Shown here: positions 1-7,133 of the stretch, piece by piece
Position numbering within the stretch: the stretch's first letter is position 1
Layout: each line of letters opens with the position of its first letter
From: Streptomyces koelreuteriae
GTDB lineage: Bacteria > Actinomycetota > Actinomycetes > Streptomycetales > Streptomycetaceae
DNA length: 64,000 bases
NCBI RefSeq assembly: GCF_018604545.1
Contig: NZ_CP075896.1
Span: 4,216,001 to 4,280,000, forward strand
Direction: 5' to 3'
Notes under the pieces: model-generated
The model's input: the letters and a program-made list of their open reading frames with translations, nothing else
What the model was told of the DNA's origin: nothing
Databases searched by the model: none
Program-made: the position numbers and the translations under genes

Positions 1-419
1 TGCCCGGCGGAGAGCCCTTCCAGCGTCTCCTCGGCGTTTCCGAAGGAGGCGCGCAGGGCGAAGCCCTGACCGTCCTCGCCGATCAGCTCAGTGAGCGCGG
101 GCAGAGCTCGTTCGGCGGTGAACTCCGCAGGCCCGGCGAGGTGCAGTGTCCGTAAGGAGGAGTCGTCGTCGAGGCCGGTCTCCGTTATCTCCACCAGAGC
201 GTCGAGATGCGGTGCGGCCTTGTGGGCGAGTTCGTCGCCGATGCTCGTCGGGGTCACGCCACGGGCCTGCCGCAGGAACAGGGGGCGGCCCAGCTGCCGT
301 TCCAGGGTCCGTATCTGCGAGGTGACGGCGGGCTGGGAGAGGCCCAGCAGGGCGGCGGCGCGGGTGAAGGAGCCGGCCCGGTGCACGGTCACGAAGGTCC
401 GCAGCAAGGCCAGATCCAC
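1..419 (-). CDS. LysR-family transcriptional regulator (partial, cut by the window edge)
   Basis: Reading the minus strand from a GTG at 419 gives VDLALLRTFVTVHRAGSFTR followed by AAALLGLSQPAVTSQIRTLE, the classic LysR winged helix-turn-helix (about residues 1-60). The start of the effector-binding domain follows and runs off the left edge. A GGGGAGAG ribosome-binding site sits 6 nt before the GTG. LysR proteins are cytoplasmic one-component regulators; the ligand cannot be told from this part. The gene lies beyond the terminator of the PLP-enzyme gene on the same strand, so it probably has its own promoter in the AT-rich stretch at about 470-530. Confidence 0.85.
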   Translation of the reverse strand, partial: MDLALLRTFVTVHRAGSFTRAAALLGLSQPAVTSQIRTLERQLGRPLFLRQARGVTPTSIGDELAHKAAPHLDALVEITETGLDDDSSLRTLHLAGPAEFTAERALPALTELIGEDGQGFALRASFGNAEETLEGLSAG

Positions 420-567
420 CGCAGACTCTCCCCTCTTCGGCCCCGCTCCCGGCCCTCCGGCCCCGCTCAACTATAAATAAGTCGATAGGTCTCTGTCGCT
501 ACTGTGATTGGACACTGACAGAGAGTCAACTAGCCTTGGTCGCGCGGTTCTTGCGCGCGGAACCGGG

Positions 568-606
568 GGACGGTCCGAGCCACGAGGGGGGAGGCTCGGA
601 CCGTCC
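568..606 (-). terminator. Intrinsic terminator after the PLP enzyme gene
   Basis: A perfect 14-bp inverted repeat (568-581 paired with 593-606) with a 11-nt loop starts 11 bp after the stop codon of the leftward PLP-enzyme gene. It has no U-tract, as is usual for high-GC actinobacterial terminators. It separates that operon from the LysR gene. Confidence 0.75.
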
Positions 607-617
607 GTGGGGGATGG

Positions 618-1823
618 TCAGGCCGCCGACGTGTCCAGTGCCCGCAGTACGTCCGCCATCAGGTCCTCGGGGTCCTCGGCGCCGACCGACAGGCGGATGA
701 AGCCCTCCGGGACAGCGTCGCCGCCCCAGCGGCCGCGCCGTTCGGCCGTGGACCGTACCCCGCCGAAGCTCGTCGCGTCGTCCACGAGCCGCAGCGCGTC
801 GAGGAAACGGTCGGCCCGCTCGCGCGTGGGCAGGGTGAACGACACCACGCACCCGAAGCGCCGCATCTGCTGAGCCGCGATCTTGTGCGCGGGGTCGTCG
901 GGAAGTCCGGGATAGCGCAGTCCGGTCACCTCGGGACGCGCGCGCAGCGCTTCTGCGACCGCGAGGGCGGTCGTGCCCTGCCGGTCGACCCGCAGCTGCA
1001 ACGTCGCGATCGAACGGTGCGCGAGCCAGGCCTCCATGGGCCCGGGAATCGCTCCGGCGATCTTGCGCCAGCGGCGCACCGAGGCCATGGCCTCGGCGTC
1101 ACGGCCGACGACATAGCCCAGGAGGATGTCGCCGTGCCCCGTGAGCTGCTTGGTGCCGCTGGCCACCGCGAAGTCGGCGCCGAGCTCCAGGGGGCGCTGG
1201 CCGAGCGGTGTCGCGAGGGTGTTGTCGACGGCCACCAGGGCACCACGCGCGTGTGCCGCGTCGGCGAGCCGCCTGATGTCGCACACGTCGAGCCCGGGGT
1301 TCGACGGCGTCTCGATCCACAGCAGCTTCGCGCCGTCCAGGACGTCGAGCTGGGCGTCGCCGCGGGTCGGCGCGGTGCGTACCTCGATGCCGTAGGTCTC
1401 CAGCTGGGCGCGGACCAGGGGCAGTGCCTGATAGCCGTCGTCAGGCAGGACGCACACATCACCGGCGCGCAGCTGGGAGAAGAGCACCGCCGAGGTCGCG
1501 GCCATGCCCGACGCGAAGACGAGCGTCTCGGCGTCGTCCCGGCCGGGCGCCTCCAGCTCGCCGACTGCGCGCTCCAGCAGCGTCCAGGTCGGGTTCTCGT
1601 CACGGCCGTAGGTGTACGGGCCGGTCGGGTCGCCCGGCAGATGGAAGTGGGCGGCGAACACCGGTCCGGGCAGGGTGGGCTCGTGCTTGACCGGCTCGGG
1701 CAGCCCGGCCCGTACCGCCCGCGTGCCGTCACCGGCGTCGGCGGCGACCTGGGCCGCGTCGCCCGATGTCCGGGCCGTCCCGCCCGTCGATCCGCCCTGG
1801 TCACCCGTCGCGGATTCACTCAT
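618..1823 (-). CDS. Cystathionine gamma-lyase/synthase-type PLP enzyme
   Basis: This 401-residue protein is a Cys/Met-metabolism PLP enzyme (fold type I, trans-sulfuration family). It has the cofactor-contact segment ETLVFASGMAATSAVLFSQL, the substrate-side VDNTLATPLGQRPLELGAD, and the PLP lysine in VASGTKQLTGHGD. Family members make or break the C-S bond of cystathionine in the cytoplasm. The sequence does not separate lyase from synthase, so no symbol is given. The first 30 or so residues are a low-complexity Gly/Ala/Asp extension and the true start may be internal. The ATG overlaps the upstream ptpA stop by 4 bp (ATGA), so the two genes are probably translationally coupled. Confidence 0.88.
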   Translation of the reverse strand: MSESATGDQGGSTGGTARTSGDAAQVAADAGDGTRAVRAGLPEPVKHEPTLPGPVFAAHFHLPGDPTGPYTYGRDENPTWTLLERAVGELEAPGRDDAETLVFASGMAATSAVLFSQLRAGDVCVLPDDGYQALPLVRAQLETYGIEVRTAPTRGDAQLDVLDGAKLLWIETPSNPGLDVCDIRRLADAAHARGALVAVDNTLATPLGQRPLELGADFAVASGTKQLTGHGDILLGYVVGRDAEAMASVRRWRKIAGAIPGPMEAWLAHRSIATLQLRVDRQGTTALAVAEALRARPEVTGLRYPGLPDDPAHKIAAQQMRRFGCVVSFTLPTRERADRFLDALRLVDDATSFGGVRSTAERRGRWGGDAVPEGFIRLSVGAEDPEDLMADVLRALDTSAA

Positions 1824-2311
1824 GCCACTCGTCCCTCCACGTCCGCACGCACTGCGGCGAGCAGACCGGTGCTCGCCGCCTCCACCATCTCAAGGCACTC
1901 CTCGAAACCGTCCGCGCCCCCGTAGTAGGGGTCCGGCACGTCGAGGTCGTCGCCCGCGGCGGGGTCGTACGAGCGGAGCAGCCGCACCTTGCGCGCGTCC
2001 TCTTCCGTGGGCGCGAGGCGGCGCAGGTCGCGGAGGTGACCGGCGTCGAGGGCGACGACCAGGTCCAGTCGGGAGAACCACGACGGCTGGAACTGCCGGG
2101 CCGTGTGGCCGGTGTCGTAGCCGTTCTCCTCCAGGACGGCCACCGTGCGCGGGTCGGCGCCGTCGCCCTCGTGCCAGCCGCCCGTGCCGGCGCTGTCGAC
2201 CTCGACCAGGCCGTCGAGTCCGGCCTCCGCCACGCGGGCCCGGAAGACGACCTCCGCCATCGGGGAACGGCAGATGTTGCCCGTGCAGACGAAGCAGACT
2301 CGGTACGTCAT
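1820..2311 (-). CDS. ptpA: Low-molecular-weight protein-tyrosine phosphatase PtpA
   Basis: This 163-residue protein opens with MTYRVCFVCTGNICRSPMAE, holding the family's CX5R(S) catalytic P-loop. The general-acid motif DPYYGG lies about 40 residues from the end, as in LMW-PTPs. The enzyme removes phosphate from phosphotyrosine through a cysteinyl-phosphate intermediate in the cytosol. Length and context match S. coelicolor PtpA, a 164-residue protein reported to affect secondary metabolism. It sits in a leftward cluster: the small membrane-protein gene lies upstream (stop at 2318, 6 bp before this start) and the PLP enzyme downstream (4-bp overlap). Confidence 0.93.
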   Translation of the reverse strand: MTYRVCFVCTGNICRSPMAEVVFRARVAEAGLDGLVEVDSAGTGGWHEGDGADPRTVAVLEENGYDTGHTARQFQPSWFSRLDLVVALDAGHLRDLRRLAPTEEDARKVRLLRSYDPAAGDDLDVPDPYYGGADGFEECLEMVEAASTGLLAAVRADVEGRVA

Positions 2312-2317
2312 ACGCGC

Positions 2318-2695
2318 TCAGTCCCCGTCGGGCAGGACGACGTTCAGCGCCCAGGAGACGACAGAGATGATCAGGCCGCCCAGGACGGCCGTCCAGAACC
2401 CGTCCACCTGGAAGCTCAGGTCGAACTGGTCGGCCAGCCACGAGGTGAGCAGCAGCATCAGCGCGTTGACGACCAGGGTGAACAGGCCGAGCGTCAATAT
2501 CAGCAGCGGGAGGCTGAGCAGCTTGACGAGCGGCTTGACCAGGAAGTTCACCAGGCCGAAGATCAGCGCGACGATGATCAGGGTGCCGATCTTCATGCCC
2601 GTGCTGTCACCGGTCAGGGTGATCTTGTCGAGCAGCCATACGGCGACCGCCAGGGCACCGGCGTTGGCGATCGTCTTGACTACGAAATTCTTCAT
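2318..2695 (-). CDS. Phage-holin-family (PF04020-like) small membrane protein
   Basis: The 125-residue protein starts MKNFVVKTIANAGALAVAVW and has about four hydrophobic segments: an N-terminal helix, IGTLIIVALIFGLVNFLV, LLSLPLLILTLGLFTLVVNA and a C-terminal one ending VVSWALNVVLPDGD. The NFLVKPL...LLSLPL...LGLFTLVVNALML pattern is typical of the 'phage holin family/YvlD-like' membrane proteins. These are common in actinobacteria and have no proven lysis role. The longer open frame upstream of 2695 is rejected because the family start is at MKNF. It is the first gene of the ptpA cluster. Function unknown. Confidence 0.85.
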   Translation of the reverse strand: MKNFVVKTIANAGALAVAVWLLDKITLTGDSTGMKIGTLIIVALIFGLVNFLVKPLVKLLSLPLLILTLGLFTLVVNALMLLLTSWLADQFDLSFQVDGFWTAVLGGLIISVVSWALNVVLPDGD

Positions 2696-2755
2696 GTGTC
2701 TGATCGTGGCAGACCTGATCGGGCACGGGCACAAGAGGCAGGGGCGGACTAGGCG

Positions 2756-3073
2756 ATGAAGGCATTCCGGCTGGACGAACTGGAGGCGGAGCGCGCCGCC
2801 AACGAGGGCGCCTACCTGCAGTTTCTGCGGGCGCAGAACATGTCGGTCGGTCTGTACGCCCTCGACGCGGGCGAGCAGGATCCACAGAAGCCGCACAATC
2901 AGGACGAGGTCTACTTCGTTGTGAGCGGCCGGGCCGCGATCACCGTCGGCCTGGAGACGACCCAGGTGGCGCGCGGCAGCGTGGTCTATGTGCCGGCGGG
3001 TGTCGCCCACAAGTTCCACCACATCACCGAGGACCTCAGGGTGCTGGTGGTGTTCTCTCCGCCCGAGAGCTGA
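2756..3073 (+). CDS. Cupin-domain protein
   Basis: The 105-residue protein is a single cupin barrel. Cupin motif 1 is seen as QDPQKPHNQDEVYFVVSGRA, giving one His and the Glu of the metal-binding set. Motif 2 is PAGVAHKFHHITEDLRVLVV, supplying the last His. It probably binds a divalent metal in the cytosol; substrate unknown. It diverges from the holin-like gene at 2695 across 60 bp, so both promoters must lie in that gap. Confidence 0.85.
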   Translation: MKAFRLDELEAERAANEGAYLQFLRAQNMSVGLYALDAGEQDPQKPHNQDEVYFVVSGRAAITVGLETTQVARGSVVYVPAGVAHKFHHITEDLRVLVVFSPPES

Positions 3074-3230
3074 CGGACCGCCTCGGGGTTCCCTAGGGGT
3101 TCGGTCAGGGGAGGACAAGGGGTGCGAGGCCCCCGCCGGACCCCCTTCCGGACCTAGCATCGAGTGCGGAACGTCAGAAGACCGAACAGGACCCGGCACT
3201 CGAACGGGTGGAGAGACAAGGACGAGGGCG

Positions 3231-3443
3231 ATGCGAGAGATCTTCACGGGACTGCCGTGGTGGGTGAAGTGGATCGCGGTGCCGGTCATCGCCCTGGTCG
3301 TGTTCGGTGGGCTGATCGCCAGTGTGGTCGGCTTCGTCATCGGACTGCTCTTCAAGGTGCTGGTCTTCGTGGCGCTGGTCGGCGGACTGATCTACGTCGT
3401 ACGGAAGTTCACGTCGAGCTCCTCGTCCCGCAGCGACTGGTGA
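3231..3443 (+). CDS. DUF5326-family small membrane protein
   Basis: The 70-residue protein begins MREIFTGLPWWVKWIAVPVI and is almost entirely two hydrophobic helices. It ends in a short Ser/Arg tail (SSSSSRSDW). I recognise it as the Streptomyces DUF5326 family that sits next to ssgR. The ATG at 3231 follows GAGGGCG. The longer frame reaching back to 2988 overlaps the cupin gene and is rejected. No function is known; the topology suggests a small cytoplasmic-membrane protein. Confidence 0.8.
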   Translation: MREIFTGLPWWVKWIAVPVIALVVFGGLIASVVGFVIGLLFKVLVFVALVGGLIYVVRKFTSSSSSRSDW

Positions 3444-3647
3444 GGCCGGTGGGAAACCGGTGGGGGTAGCGGGGAACGCGGGGAATCACCCGTTCCCTCG
3501 GGCGGGGGAAGTTTCCCGGCCGGGCCGTCTGCGTGCGGTGGCAGGCGAATAGAGTCCGGCTCGACGCGGGGACTTCCCCGCGAGCGGCATACACCCCCAC
3601 CCGTGTTCCTCCGCACGGGTCGGCCCCTCGCGTTTCGGGAGTGACCC
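3444..3647. other. Intergenic region ahead of ssgR
   Basis: About 200 bp with no credible gene. It holds several small GC-rich inverted repeats, including CGGGGACTTCCCCG at about 3567 and CCGTG...CACGG at about 3601-3617, any of which could be a terminator or operator. The ssgR promoter is presumably here, but I cannot place a clear -35/-10 pair. Confidence 0.4.
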
Positions 3648-4514
3648 TTGGCCCCGGCTGACACCGCACCGGCCCACCTGCGCAGCGTTCCCGCGCAACC
3701 GCGCTCGGCGGCACCCTCCGAGTCACTACCGCCCCCCACACCACCGCCTCCCGCCGGATCCCCGCCTCCGGCGACCCTCATCGGGTCCGTGCAGCGCGCC
3801 ATGCGCCTGCTGGAAACCGTCGCCGGGCATGTCTACGGCGCCCCCGCCAAGCAACTGGCCCGCGAGACCGGGCTGGCGCTGCCCACGACGTACCACCTGC
3901 TGCGCACCCTCGTGCACGAGGGCTATCTGCGCCGGGACAAGGGCCTGTTCTTCCTCGGCGAGGCCGCCGAGCGGCTGAGCAGCAGCGGGGCGCGGCAGAA
4001 ACGTCGCAGCACGGTGGTCGACACGCTCGCGCAGTGGCGAGACCTCCTCGGCGTCCCCGTCTACTACGCGGCGTACCGCGAGGGCGAGATCGAGGTCATG
4101 TGCGTCTCCGAGAGCCCGGGCGCCCCGGCGGTCGAGGAGTGGGCCGACTTCCGGGAGACCGGGCACGCGCACGCCATCGGGCAGTGCCTGCTGTCCCAAC
4201 TGGACGCCGAGGCCCGTCGCGACCACCTCGACCGCTACCCGGTGCAGCCCCTCACGCCGTACACGGTGCGGGACAACCACAGTCTGCTCCGGCGTCTGGA
4301 GCGGATGCGGCGGATGGAACCGGTGACCGAGCGTCAGGAGTACGCCCTGGGCGCGGTCTGCGCGGCGATCCCGCTGACTCTGGGCACCACGGCGGCGACG
4401 ATGGCCATCTCCCTGCCCGCCCATCAGGAGGACCGGCTGCTGCCCGCGGCCCGGCAGTTGCAGTACGAGATCGGGCGGCGACTCGGGTCGCTGGCGCTCT
4501 CTATCAGTATGTGA
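3648..4514 (+). CDS. ssgR: IclR-type regulator SsgR, activator of ssgA
   Basis: The 288-residue protein has a Pro/Ala-rich N-terminal 40 residues. An IclR winged HTH follows (LIGSVQRAMRLLETVAGHVY, LARETGLALPTTYHLLRTLV), then a C-terminal IclR effector domain. The TTG start at 3648 is taken because CGGGAG lies 7 nt upstream. Directly downstream on the same strand is ssgA, which fits SsgR of Streptomyces, known to activate ssgA during development. The protein is cytoplasmic. The Pro-rich head could mean the real start is slightly further in. Confidence 0.93.
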   Translation: MAPADTAPAHLRSVPAQPRSAAPSESLPPPTPPPPAGSPPPATLIGSVQRAMRLLETVAGHVYGAPAKQLARETGLALPTTYHLLRTLVHEGYLRRDKGLFFLGEAAERLSSSGARQKRRSTVVDTLAQWRDLLGVPVYYAAYREGEIEVMCVSESPGAPAVEEWADFRETGHAHAIGQCLLSQLDAEARRDHLDRYPVQPLTPYTVRDNHSLLRRLERMRRMEPVTERQEYALGAVCAAIPLTLGTTAATMAISLPAHQEDRLLPAARQLQYEIGRRLGSLALSISM

Positions 4515-4641
4515 AAACTCACTCCTTGTGATCTGCTGTGTACGTTCAGCAAGATTCCATCAGTGTCAGAGGTTCGTTCCCGGCCAGTCACGGCGAATGA
4601 CGGGGTTAGCGATGCGCGAGTCCGTACAAGCAGAGGTCATG

Positions 4642-5046
4642 ATGAGCTTCCTTGTGTCCGAGGAGCTCTCCTTCCGCATTCCGGTGGAGCTGCGCTATGA
4701 GACCAGTGATCCCTATGCCGTCCGGCTGACGTTCCACCTGCCCGGTGACGCGCCCGTGACGTGGGCTTTCGGCCGGGAGCTGCTGATCGACGGCGTCGGC
4801 CGGCCGTGCGGCGAGGGCGATGTGCGGGTCACCCCCGTCGAACCGGACACGCTGGGCGAGGTGCTGATCAGGCTTCAGGTGGGCAGCGACCAGGCGTTGT
4901 TCCGTTCCTCCACGGCACCGCTCGTCGCCTTCCTCGACCGCACCGACAAGCTGGTGCCGCTCGGCCAGGAAGGCTCGCTCGCCGACTTCGACGCCCACCT
5001 CGACGAGGCGCTGGACCGCATCCTGGCGGAACAGGGCGCCGGGTGA
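4642..5046 (+). CDS. ssgA: Sporulation-specific cell-division activator SsgA
   Basis: The 134-residue protein starts MSFLVSEELSFRIPVELRYE and continues with FGRELLIDGVGRPCGEGDVR, the signature of SsgA-like proteins (SALPs). SALPs are unique to morphologically complex actinomycetes. SsgA promotes septum-site selection and sporulation by acting with SsgB to localise FtsZ. Two ATG codons stand in tandem (4639, 4642); the second is chosen for its spacing from CAGAGG and agreement with known SsgA N-termini. A 127-bp gap separates it from ssgR, so it probably has its own SsgR-dependent promoter. Confidence 0.95.
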   Translation: MSFLVSEELSFRIPVELRYETSDPYAVRLTFHLPGDAPVTWAFGRELLIDGVGRPCGEGDVRVTPVEPDTLGEVLIRLQVGSDQALFRSSTAPLVAFLDRTDKLVPLGQEGSLADFDAHLDEALDRILAEQGAG

Positions 5047-5148
5047 GCCACCCGTCGGTCGGCGTCGTGGAGTAACGCTTCACCGGATGCCGCCGACCCT
5101 GCGGGAACGCTTCGTCGTCGTGGCGCTGGGACGTCTGGCTCAGAGACG

Positions 5149-6879
5149 TCAGCGCTTACGGCGCCGGCCCCGCCCCCCGCGTGCCGGTACCGCGGCGGTC
5201 TCCACGGCGCGCTCCTCCCCGGGGCGGTCGGCCGAGACCACGAGCGCGGCCAGAGCGGTGGTGACCGGCACCGAGGCCACCAGGCCGATCGAACCGACCA
5301 GCGTGCGCACGATCTCCTCCGCGACCAGCTCGCTGTTGGCGACCGTCCCCACGCCGCTCTGCGCGATGGAGAACAACAGAAGCAACGGCAGGGCGGCACC
5401 GGCGTAGGCGAGGACGAGCGTGTTGACGACCGAGGCGATGTGGTCGCGGCCGATCCGGATGCCCGCGCGGTAGAGCCCGCGCCAGCCCATCGACGGATTG
5501 GCCTCGTGCAGCTCCCAGACCGCCGAGGTCTGCGTGACCGTCACATCGTCGAGCACACCGAGCGAACCGATGATGATGCCGGCGAGCAGCAGACCGCTCA
5601 TGTCGATCGTCGGATAGAGACCGTGGATCAGGCCGGTGTTGTCGTCGGTGTTGCCGGTGAGCGCGGCCCAGCTGTTGAACAGCGAGCCGAGAAGGCCGAT
5701 CAGCAGCAGGGAGATGAGGGTGCCGAGCACCGCCACCGAGGTCCGTGCGGACAGTCCATGACACATGTACAGGGCGATGAGCATGATGGCACTCGCGCCC
5801 ACCACCGCCACGACCAGCGGGTTCGAGCCCTGCAGGATCGCGGGCAGGATGAAGAAGGTCAGCACCAGGAAGCTGATGGTCAGTGCGACGAGGGCCATGA
5901 CCCCGCGCAGCCGCCCGACGACCACGACGGCGAGTGCGAAGATGCCGGCCAGCAGGGCCAGGGGCAGACGGCGGTTGACGTCGGTGACCGAGTACTGCAG
6001 ATCCTTCGGCGCGGAGGGCTCGTAGGCGACCACGACCTTCTGGCCCTCGTGCAGCTGGCGGGACTGGTCCGGCTGGATGATCTCGGTGAAGGTGCGGCCC
6101 TTGTCCTTGCCGCTGTCGACCCGGACCGTCGCCCGCTTGCAGGTGCCCTTCTCCTGCTGCACGGCGGAGGAGCCCTCGGCGGTGGAGGTGTCGCCGGTCG
6201 GCGGGACCCCCGAGGCGCCGGCCTCCTTGCAGCTGATCTCCACGACCTTGGTGACCGAGGCTTGTTCGGTCTGCCGGTCGAAGCCGACGCCGGTGCGCTC
6301 GTGCCCCGGGGCGCCGCCCGGCCACAGCACGACGAGACCGACCAGCACGGCCGCGCCGAACGGGATCAGGATCGCCGCGATGATCTTGCGCAGATGCATG
6401 GAGACGGGCGTGGCCGGACCGTGGCTGTGACTGTGTGAGTGCCCGTGCCCGCCCCCTGGCGCGGAACCGGGGCCGTGCCCGTGGCCGTCGCCACCGCCGG
6501 TCCCGGAGCCGTGCCCGTGACCATCGCCGCCGCCACCGGTCCCGGAGCCGTGTCCGTGTCCGTGGCCGTCTCCTCCGCCGGTTCCGGAACCGTGTCCGTG
6601 CCCGCTTCCGGAGCCCGGGCCCCGCCCGTCGCCGGGGCCGACTCCATGCCCACCGGCTGAGCCGCCACCCTGGCCGTTGCCGGGTCCGTATCCCCCGGCC
6701 GAGCCGGAACCACGCTCACCACCGGCACCTGCACGAGCACCGGGCCCGAATCCCGTCCCAGGCCCATACCCGGCCCCGGAGGCGAAATCGTGGCCGTCTC
6801 CCCGGCCGTTGCCGCTTCCGGCACCGGATCCGCGAGGCGGCTCGGGCGGTGGGTAAGGGGGACGCTGCGTCGTGGTCAC
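5149..6879 (-). CDS. YibE/F-family membrane protein with Gly/His-rich N-terminus
   Basis: The first 160 or so residues of this 576-residue protein are hydrophilic repeats rich in Gly, His, Asp and Ser (units like GTGGGDGHGHG, then GHSHSHSHGP). A membrane anchor follows (IIAAILIPFGAAVLVGLVVLW), then an extracytoplasmic domain of about 110 residues. The C-terminal half is a polytopic YibE/F domain (LPLALLAGIFALAVVVVGRL, VVAVVGASAIMLIALYMCHG, VSVPVTTALAALVV). It ends with a basic tail. YibE/F function is not established. The His-rich head could bind metal ions, but that is only inference. The gene is convergent with ssgA and divergent from thiC. Confidence 0.85.
   Translation of the reverse strand: MTTTQRPPYPPPEPPRGSGAGSGNGRGDGHDFASGAGYGPGTGFGPGARAGAGGERGSGSAGGYGPGNGQGGGSAGGHGVGPGDGRGPGSGSGHGHGSGTGGGDGHGHGHGSGTGGGGDGHGHGSGTGGGDGHGHGPGSAPGGGHGHSHSHSHGPATPVSMHLRKIIAAILIPFGAAVLVGLVVLWPGGAPGHERTGVGFDRQTEQASVTKVVEISCKEAGASGVPPTGDTSTAEGSSAVQQEKGTCKRATVRVDSGKDKGRTFTEIIQPDQSRQLHEGQKVVVAYEPSAPKDLQYSVTDVNRRLPLALLAGIFALAVVVVGRLRGVMALVALTISFLVLTFFILPAILQGSNPLVVAVVGASAIMLIALYMCHGLSARTSVAVLGTLISLLLIGLLGSLFNSWAALTGNTDDNTGLIHGLYPTIDMSGLLLAGIIIGSLGVLDDVTVTQTSAVWELHEANPSMGWRGLYRAGIRIGRDHIASVVNTLVLAYAGAALPLLLLFSIAQSGVGTVANSELVAEEIVRTLVGSIGLVASVPVTTALAALVVSADRPGEERAVETAAVPARGGRGRRRKR
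6430..6790 (-). repeat. Degenerate tandem repeat coding the Gly/His segment of the YibE/F protein
   Basis: The DNA is built from reiterated units such as CCGTGCCCGTGGCCGTC and CCGCCGGTCCCGGAGCCGTG. On the minus strand they encode repeats of GSGTGGGDGHGHGHG type. The units vary and the spacing is not CRISPR-like. Such coding repeats tend to change copy number by slippage. Confidence 0.75.
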
Positions 6880-7012
6880 CGACCGATCATCGCAAGAACG
6901 AGGGGGGCCCTCTGTTCACCGCGCCAGAATTGCCGCTAGCGTGGAGGCACCTTTTGTACACGCGGGAGCTCGGAGCACCGGGCTGAGAGGGCGCTGACCT
7001 CCGTCCCAGCGA

Positions 7013-7028
7013 TGTTTCACATGAAACA
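7013..7028. promoter_or_regulatory. parS-like ParB site inside the TPP riboswitch
   Basis: TGTTTCACATGAAACA differs by one base from the Streptomyces ParB consensus TGTTTCACGTGAAACA. Flanking GA/TC extend the symmetry to 20 bp. It lies in the variable arm of the thiC riboswitch. ParB binding here is inferred from the sequence only. Confidence 0.7.
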
Positions 7029-7045
7029 TCACCGAAGTCGAGTGA

Positions 7046-7060
7046 TGTTTCACACGGAAC
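7046..7060. promoter_or_regulatory. Degenerate parS-like half-palindrome
   Basis: TGTTTCACACGGAAC keeps the left half of parS exactly but has changes in the right half. It lies 18 bp after the better site at 7013. The two TGTTTCAC arms can pair with the single ATGAAACATC arm in RNA, so this may be a folding element rather than a ParB site. Confidence 0.4.
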
Positions 7061-7133
7061 GTCGGCAGACGGAAGCCGCTGCGTCGACCGCCGAACCTGT
7101 TACCGGGTAATGCCGGCGTAGGGAGTAGGTCTC

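Larger units (their letters stand above)
6960..7125 (+). promoter_or_regulatory. TPP riboswitch (THI element) of thiC
   Basis: The leader carries both conserved halves of the thi-box aptamer: CACCGGGCTGAGAGGG at the 5' side and ACCTGTTACCGGGTAATGCC then GGCGTAGGGAG at the 3' side. It lies directly before thiC, the usual target. TPP binding turns thiamine synthesis off. The 3' GGGAG of the aptamer is also the thiC ribosome-binding site, so translational control is likely. The variable stem is unusually long and contains two parS-like repeats (7013-7028 and 7046-7060). Confidence 0.95.

Noticed and set aside
6430..6790. A repeat array that could be taken for a CRISPR.
   Set aside because: Units are short, unequal and in the coding frame of Gly/His repeats; there are no unique spacers.
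7046..7060. Considered calling TGTTTCACACGGAAC a true parS.
   Set aside because: The right half has too many changes; it is listed only as a degenerate repeat.
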